This document shows positions 6,865 to 10,325 of a DNA stretch of 10,325 bases, one piece after another (the first letter of the stretch is position 1; each line of letters begins with the position of its first letter). The notes under the pieces are model-generated. The model made no database searches and was not told where the DNA came from. It saw only the letters and a program-made list of their open reading frames with translations. Origin of the DNA: Planctomycetota bacterium (lineage in GTDB: Bacteria > Planctomycetota > B15-G4 > JADJEK01); the NCBI GenBank assembly GCA_016795255.1, contig JAEUIB010000448.1, positions 1-10,325 on the forward strand. The letters are read 5' to 3'. The translations under genes were made by a program, and so were the position numbers.

Positions 6865-6959
6865 GGCCGTGGGGCGGACAGCCCTGGTGCGAGGGCCAGC
6901 GCGACCTCGGGGCGTCTCGTCGCACTGGCCCTCGCACCAGGGCTGTCCGCCCCACGGCC
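6865..6959. repeat. Large near-perfect palindrome between convergent genes
   Basis: The 35 bases at 6865-6899 (starting GGCCGTGGGG) are the exact inverse complement of 6925-6959. After one C/A mismatch (6900/6924), 6901-6905 pair with 6919-6923, leaving a 13-nt loop: 40 of 41 pairs in a 95-nt element. It starts 108 nt after the GT4 stop and ends 32 nt before the murA stop codon, so it can form at the 3' end of both convergent transcripts. Its arms are far longer than a usual intrinsic terminator and no T run flanks it on either side. It may be a bidirectional terminator, a dispersed intergenic palindromic repeat, or a small palindromic mobile element; no target-site duplication is visible. 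Confidence 0.85.
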
Positions 6960-6991
6960 CGTTCCCCATGCTTCGCGCACCCGCCCGTTCG

Positions 6992-8272
6992 TCAGTCCGC
7001 TTCGCGCACGATGTCCGCTCCGAGCGCCTTCAGCTTGTCCTCGATGTGCTCGTAACCGCGATCGATGATCTCGGCGGCGTGGATCGTGCTCGCGCGGTGC
7101 GTCGCGCACAGCGCGGCGATCAACAGCGCCATGCCGGCGCGGATGTCGGGACTGCGCATCGTCGAGCCGCGCAGCGGACTCTTGCCGGAGACCACGACGC
7201 GGTGGGGGTCGCACACGATGATGTTCGCGCCCATCTGGATCAGTGGGTCGACGAAGTACATGCGGCTCTCGAACATCTTCTCGAAGAACAGCACCGTGCC
7301 GTGGGACTGCGTCGCGAGCACGAGCATCGCGCTCATCAAGTCGGACGGGAACTGCGGCCACGGCCCGTCGTCGACGCGCGGGATCGCGCCGAACGCGTCC
7401 GGATGCACGTTCGGGATCTGGCCACCCTTCAAGCGGATCGAGTCTTTGTCGAGTTCGAGTTCGAGGCCGAAGCGCTCGAACACGCGGTTGATCATCCAGT
7501 AATGAGGCTTTTGCGTATCGGTCACGACGAGTTCGCCGCCGGTCGCCGCGGCGAGCGCGAGATAGCTGCCGACCTCGATGTGGTCGGAGATCACGCGATG
7601 CGTCGCGCCGTGGAGACGATCGACGCCGTCGATCGTCACCGTGTTCGTGCCGAGTCCGTCGATGCGCGCACCCATGCTCTGCAGCATCACGCCGAGGTCT
7701 TGCACGTGCGGCTCGCACGCGGCGTTCAGGATCGTCGTCGTCCCTTCCGCGAGCACGGCCGCCATCAGGATGTGCTCGGTCGCGGTCACGCTGGCTTCGT
7801 CGAAGAACATCACGCGGCCGCGCATCCGGCCGTCGACCGTGAACTCGAGCGCGTCTTCGTTGACGTCGGCGCCGAGGCAGCGCAATCCATAGAAGTGCGC
7901 GTCGAGCCGCCGTCGGCCGATCGCGTCGCCGCCGGGCGGATGGACCTTCGCCTTGCGCAAGCGCGCGAGCAGCGGGCCGACCAGCAGGAACGACGTCCGC
8001 ACGCGCTCGCACAGCGCGCGAGGGACTTCGCCGTGGCGCAGGTTCGCCGAACGGATCGTCACGCGCGTGCCGGAGCGCGACACGTCGGCGCCGAGTTCGG
8101 TCAGGATCTCGAGCATCGCCGCGACGTCGCGGATCGCCGGGACGTTCTCCAGCGTCACGGCTTCGTCGGTCAGCAGTGCGGCCGCGATCATCGGCAGCAC
8201 CGCGTTCTTGTTGCCGCTGGCCGCGAGCGTTCCGCGCAGCGGCTTGCCGCCGTGGATGACGAATTTGCTCAT
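6992..8272 (-). CDS. murA: UDP-N-acetylglucosamine 1-carboxyvinyltransferase with Asp at the catalytic Cys site
   Basis: MurA, 426 residues, makes UDP-GlcNAc-enolpyruvate from UDP-GlcNAc and phosphoenolpyruvate, the first committed step of peptidoglycan synthesis, in the cytoplasm. The EPSP-synthase double fold is complete: Lys22 in SGNKNAVLP, the mobile loop PPGGDAIGRRRLD (113-124), Asp311 in FPSDL, Arg337 in FESRMYF, Arg378 in PDIRAG and Arg405 in DRGYEHIEDKLKALGA, matching E. coli K22, D305, R331, R371 and R397. The residue matching E. coli Cys115 is Asp116 (codon GAC at 7925-7927). In M. tuberculosis, Chlamydia and Borrelia the same substitution keeps activity and blocks fosfomycin alkylation, so intrinsic resistance is expected. 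The next gene upstream is divergent, so murA begins its own transcript. No purine-rich ribosome site precedes the ATG, only six C residues. Confidence 0.96.
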   Translation of the reverse strand: MSKFVIHGGKPLRGTLAASGNKNAVLPMIAAALLTDEAVTLENVPAIRDVAAMLEILTELGADVSRSGTRVTIRSANLRHGEVPRALCERVRTSFLLVGPLLARLRKAKVHPPGGDAIGRRRLDAHFYGLRCLGADVNEDALEFTVDGRMRGRVMFFDEASVTATEHILMAAVLAEGTTTILNAACEPHVQDLGVMLQSMGARIDGLGTNTVTIDGVDRLHGATHRVISDHIEVGSYLALAAATGGELVVTDTQKPHYWMINRVFERFGLELELDKDSIRLKGGQIPNVHPDAFGAIPRVDDGPWPQFPSDLMSAMLVLATQSHGTVLFFEKMFESRMYFVDPLIQMGANIIVCDPHRVVVSGKSPLRGSTMRSPDIRAGMALLIAALCATHRASTIHAAEIIDRGYEHIEDKLKALGADIVREAD

Positions 8273-8414
8273 GGGGGGAGTCCCGAAGTCGACGTGCGAG
8301 GCGGGCCTATCTCACCAACCGCTCCGTCGTGTGGAATCCTCTGCCGGCATCGCGAAGCGTGAGTTTTCGTCGTCCCGACCGCAACCGCCCCGGCCGTTGC
8401 GACAAGGACCGCAT
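8273..8414. promoter_or_regulatory. Divergent intergenic region between murA and the sigma-factor fusion
   Basis: These 142 bp hold the 5' regions of both genes. On the minus strand TGAGATAGG (8306-8314) looks like an extended -10 box about 34 nt before murA, without a clear -35. On the plus strand GGAATC (8332-8337) recalls an ECF -35 element, but no well-spaced -10 follows, so autoregulation by the adjacent sigma factor cannot be claimed. Confidence 0.35.
8404..8408 (+). promoter_or_regulatory. Ribosome binding site of the sigma-factor fusion
   Basis: AAGGA lies 6 nt before the ATG at 8415 and supports that codon as the start of the sigma-factor fusion. Confidence 0.75.
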
Positions 8415-10325
8415 ATGCCAGAGGCAGAGCACGCCAAGGACCCCACGGATCGGTCCGCTCGCGCGCAGGCGCGTTTCCTCGAGTACAGCGCGACGGGCCG
8501 ACCCGACGCGTTGGCCGAGGTCTTCGACCTGTGCGCTCCCGAGCTGCTGTTGGTCGCCCACCACCTCGCGGCGCCCGGCGTCCCGGCCGAGGACCTCATC
8601 CAGCAGACGTTCCTCGTCGCGATCCAGAACGCCGACCGCTTCGACGGCCTGCGGCCGCTGATGCCGTGGCTGTGCGGGATCCTCGTCAACGTCGCTCGCA
8701 ACGCGAATCGACGCAGTCGCCGATCCGACGCCGTCGCCGCGCGGCCGGAGCTGGAGCGGGACGACCCGGCCGAGGTCGCGCAGGTGCGCGAACTCGCCGC
8801 CGAGACGCTGCGCGCGATCGACGACCTGCCGGCACGACAGCGCGAGGTCCTGACGCTGCGCCTCGTCCACGGGCTGACGCCGACCGAGATCGCGCACGCG
8901 TTGCGCGAGCCCGTCGGCACCGTGAAGAGCTGGATCCATCGCGGCGTCGAACGCCTCCGGACGTTGCTGCCGGCGGGGTTCGCTGCGGCACTCGTGCTGC
9001 TCGTCGGCGGCGATCGCAGCCTGGCGTCGGCGAAGGAGGCCGTGCTGCATGAGGCGGCTCTCCTGCAGCCCACGGTCGGCGCGCGCATCGCCGGCTCGGT
9101 CTCGCGCGGCGTTCGGCACGCGTCCGCGTCTTGGTTCGGAGTGGCGCTCGTGATCGTCGTCGGCGCCTTGGGCTGGAACGCCATGCGCTCGGCGGAGCGA
9201 ACCCCGGACGGAGCACCGGCGGCGATGCACGCCGCAGCGCCGTCCGTCGAGACACCCGTCGCAGCGAACTCGGAGCGCGAGGTCGTCCGAACTGCGTCCA
9301 CGAGGACGGCGACCGCGTCGGCGCTGCGCATCCGCGCCCGCGGCGGGGATGGCGAGCCCGCACGCGTCGCGGTGCGGCTGACGCCGCGCTTCGGTGCCGA
9401 ACCGGACTTCCGCGCGATCGAACGCACGACCGACGCCGCCGGCGAGTTGTCGATCGCCGACCTCGAGCCCGGCGGGTACGACTTGCTGCCCGACCGAGCG
9501 CCGCTGCGCACGATCGAGATCGGTGCCGACTCGCTCGACGTCGAGCTCGAACTGGCGAAGGGCGCGACGGTCGAAGGCCGAGTCGTCGACGCGAGCGCGA
9601 CTCCGATCGCCGGAGCACGCGTCTGGCTCAGCGGCGCCGTCGAACCGACGCGCGGATTCGTCGTCGCGGTCACGGACCCGGCGGGCCGATTCGTGGTCGC
9701 CGACGTGCCAGCGTCGCGCTCGCTCTCGATCCTCGCCGACGGCTACGCGCCACCGCCGATGCGGCCCGTCGGCGCCGAGCTCGCGCGCGGCGACGCCGAG
9801 GTCATCGTGCTCGACTTCGTGCTGACGGAGCGCTGCGCACCGATCGAAGGTGACGTCGTCGACGCGAGCGGCGCGCCACTCGCCGGCGCGCTGGTGCAGA
9901 TCGGGTCGAGCGTCGATCGCACGCGCTACGCGGCGAGTGCGTCGCACGCGACCCAACCCGCTCAGGTCGTCGTCGCGGACTCCGCGGGTCACTTCCGCGT
10001 GGAGTCGGCGTCGGCAGGAGACGTCCGCGTGTGGGCGCGCGCGCCCGGATTCGCGGTCGCGACCGCCATCGTCGCCCACGCGACGTCGGGGATTCGTCCG
10101 ATCACGCTCTCGCTCACGCGTGGCGCGACCTGGGCCGGCGCGGTCGAGGCACCCTCGAACGTCGGCGTCCACCTCGAAAGCCGCGCACCGATCGCTGACC
10201 GCGCGTCGGTCGACGACGTCTCGCCGGCGTTCGCGTGGCCCCGGGTGTACTTCGATCCGAACCGTGCGTTCCGCCTCACGGGGCTGCCACCGGGAGCGCA
10301 GTCGCTCGTCGCGAGCGCGACGGAC
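8415..10325 (+). CDS. ECF sigma factor fused to membrane segment and carboxypeptidase-regulatory-like domains, C-terminus cut by window edge
   Basis: 637 codons are open without a stop from the ATG to the last base. Residues ~25-105 are sigma-70 region 2 (AEDLIQQTFLVAIQNADRF, then MPWLCGILVNVARN). Residues ~128-186 are region 4, with a helix-turn-helix in LTPTEIAHALREPVGTVKSW and VERLRTLLP. Directly after it is a short hydrophobic stretch (187-199, AGFAAALVLLVGG), then a second, more convincing membrane helix (239-254, SWFGVALVIVVGALGW). Basic residues just before the second helix (RGVRH, 231-235) suggest the sigma part is cytoplasmic and the rest outside. Residues ~303-570 are beta-sandwich repeats of carboxypeptidase regulatory type: VEGRVVDASATPIAGARVWL with DPAGRFVVADVP, then IEGDVVDASGAPLAGALVQI with DSAGHFRVE. 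No anti-sigma gene lies upstream. I infer a one-chain membrane-held transcription factor freed or switched by an envelope signal; the signal and regulon are unknown. Confidence 0.88.
   Translation, partial: MPEAEHAKDPTDRSARAQARFLEYSATGRPDALAEVFDLCAPELLLVAHHLAAPGVPAEDLIQQTFLVAIQNADRFDGLRPLMPWLCGILVNVARNANRRSRRSDAVAARPELERDDPAEVAQVRELAAETLRAIDDLPARQREVLTLRLVHGLTPTEIAHALREPVGTVKSWIHRGVERLRTLLPAGFAAALVLLVGGDRSLASAKEAVLHEAALLQPTVGARIAGSVSRGVRHASASWFGVALVIVVGALGWNAMRSAERTPDGAPAAMHAAAPSVETPVAANSEREVVRTASTRTATASALRIRARGGDGEPARVAVRLTPRFGAEPDFRAIERTTDAAGELSIADLEPGGYDLLPDRAPLRTIEIGADSLDVELELAKGATVEGRVVDASATPIAGARVWLSGAVEPTRGFVVAVTDPAGRFVVADVPASRSLSILADGYAPPPMRPVGAELARGDAEVIVLDFVLTERCAPIEGDVVDASGAPLAGALVQIGSSVDRTRYAASASHATQPAQVVVADSAGHFRVESASAGDVRVWARAPGFAVATAIVAHATSGIRPITLSLTRGATWAGAVEAPSNVGVHLESRAPIADRASVDDVSPAFAWPRVYFDPNRAFRLTGLPPGAQSLVASATD

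Noticed and set aside
6849..6970. CCCCATG on both sides of the palindrome as a possible target-site duplication
   Set aside because: The two copies are at unequal distances from the palindrome ends (9 and 4 nt), and 7 bases of this composition recur easily here, so it does not support transposition.
6869..8362. A 497-codon open frame on the plus strand
   Set aside because: It is antisense to murA and begins inside the palindrome. Its product is Arg/Val/Asp-rich, without homology signs.
8332..8370. GGAATC as an ECF-type -35 element for autoregulation of the sigma fusion
   Set aside because: The best following -10-like bases (CGTGAG) are about 19 nt away, longer than the usual ECF spacing, and there is no second copy to compare.
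8307..10172. A 621-codon open frame on the minus strand
   Set aside because: It is opposite the sigma-factor fusion, whose frame gives clear sigma regions 2 and 4. The antisense product is low-complexity Arg/Asp-rich with no recognisable motif.

Overview
The window is a GC-rich (roughly two-thirds G+C), gene-dense bacterial segment. I infer a member of the Planctomycetota. The reasons are: an ECF sigma factor fused in one frame to a membrane segment and carboxypeptidase-regulatory-like beta domains; a twin-arginine GH116 glycosidase with a GH32-associated-type beta-sandwich inserted in it; a secreted PD40 propeller with a Gly/Pro-rich C-terminal domain of a kind I associate with marine planctomycetes; and a MurA with Asp in place of the catalytic Cys, as known in chlamydiae, mycobacteria and Borrelia. 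No marker gene fixes the taxon, so this stays an inference.

Layout, left to right. (1) Minus strand: a GH116/DUF608 glycoside hydrolase, cut by the left edge, and upstream of it on the same strand a Sec-exported TlpA-like thioredoxin. A strong 38-nt hairpin lies between them. (2) A 143-bp divergent intergenic region. (3) Plus strand: a secreted seven-repeat PD40/TolB-like propeller protein, then, after 246 bp, a family 4 glycosyltransferase whose start is preceded by a perfect 12-bp stem-loop. (4) A 235-bp convergent intergenic region holding three structures in a row: a small hairpin, a five-run G-quadruplex motif on the minus strand, and an almost perfect 95-nt palindrome with 35-bp arms. 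(5) Minus strand: murA. (6) A 142-bp divergent intergenic region. (7) Plus strand, running off the right edge: the sigma factor/membrane/beta-domain fusion.

The genes do not form one obvious pathway. Three products are predicted to be exported (glycosidase by Tat; thioredoxin and propeller by Sec). Two act on cell-surface or glycan chemistry in the cytoplasm (GT4 and MurA). The last is a transcription factor apparently tethered to the membrane. The gene set looks like chromosomal core and envelope functions. I see no insertion sequence, phage gene, tRNA, rRNA or CRISPR array. The best candidates for something new are the single-chain sigma/sensor fusion and the palindrome plus G-quadruplex block between the convergent genes.
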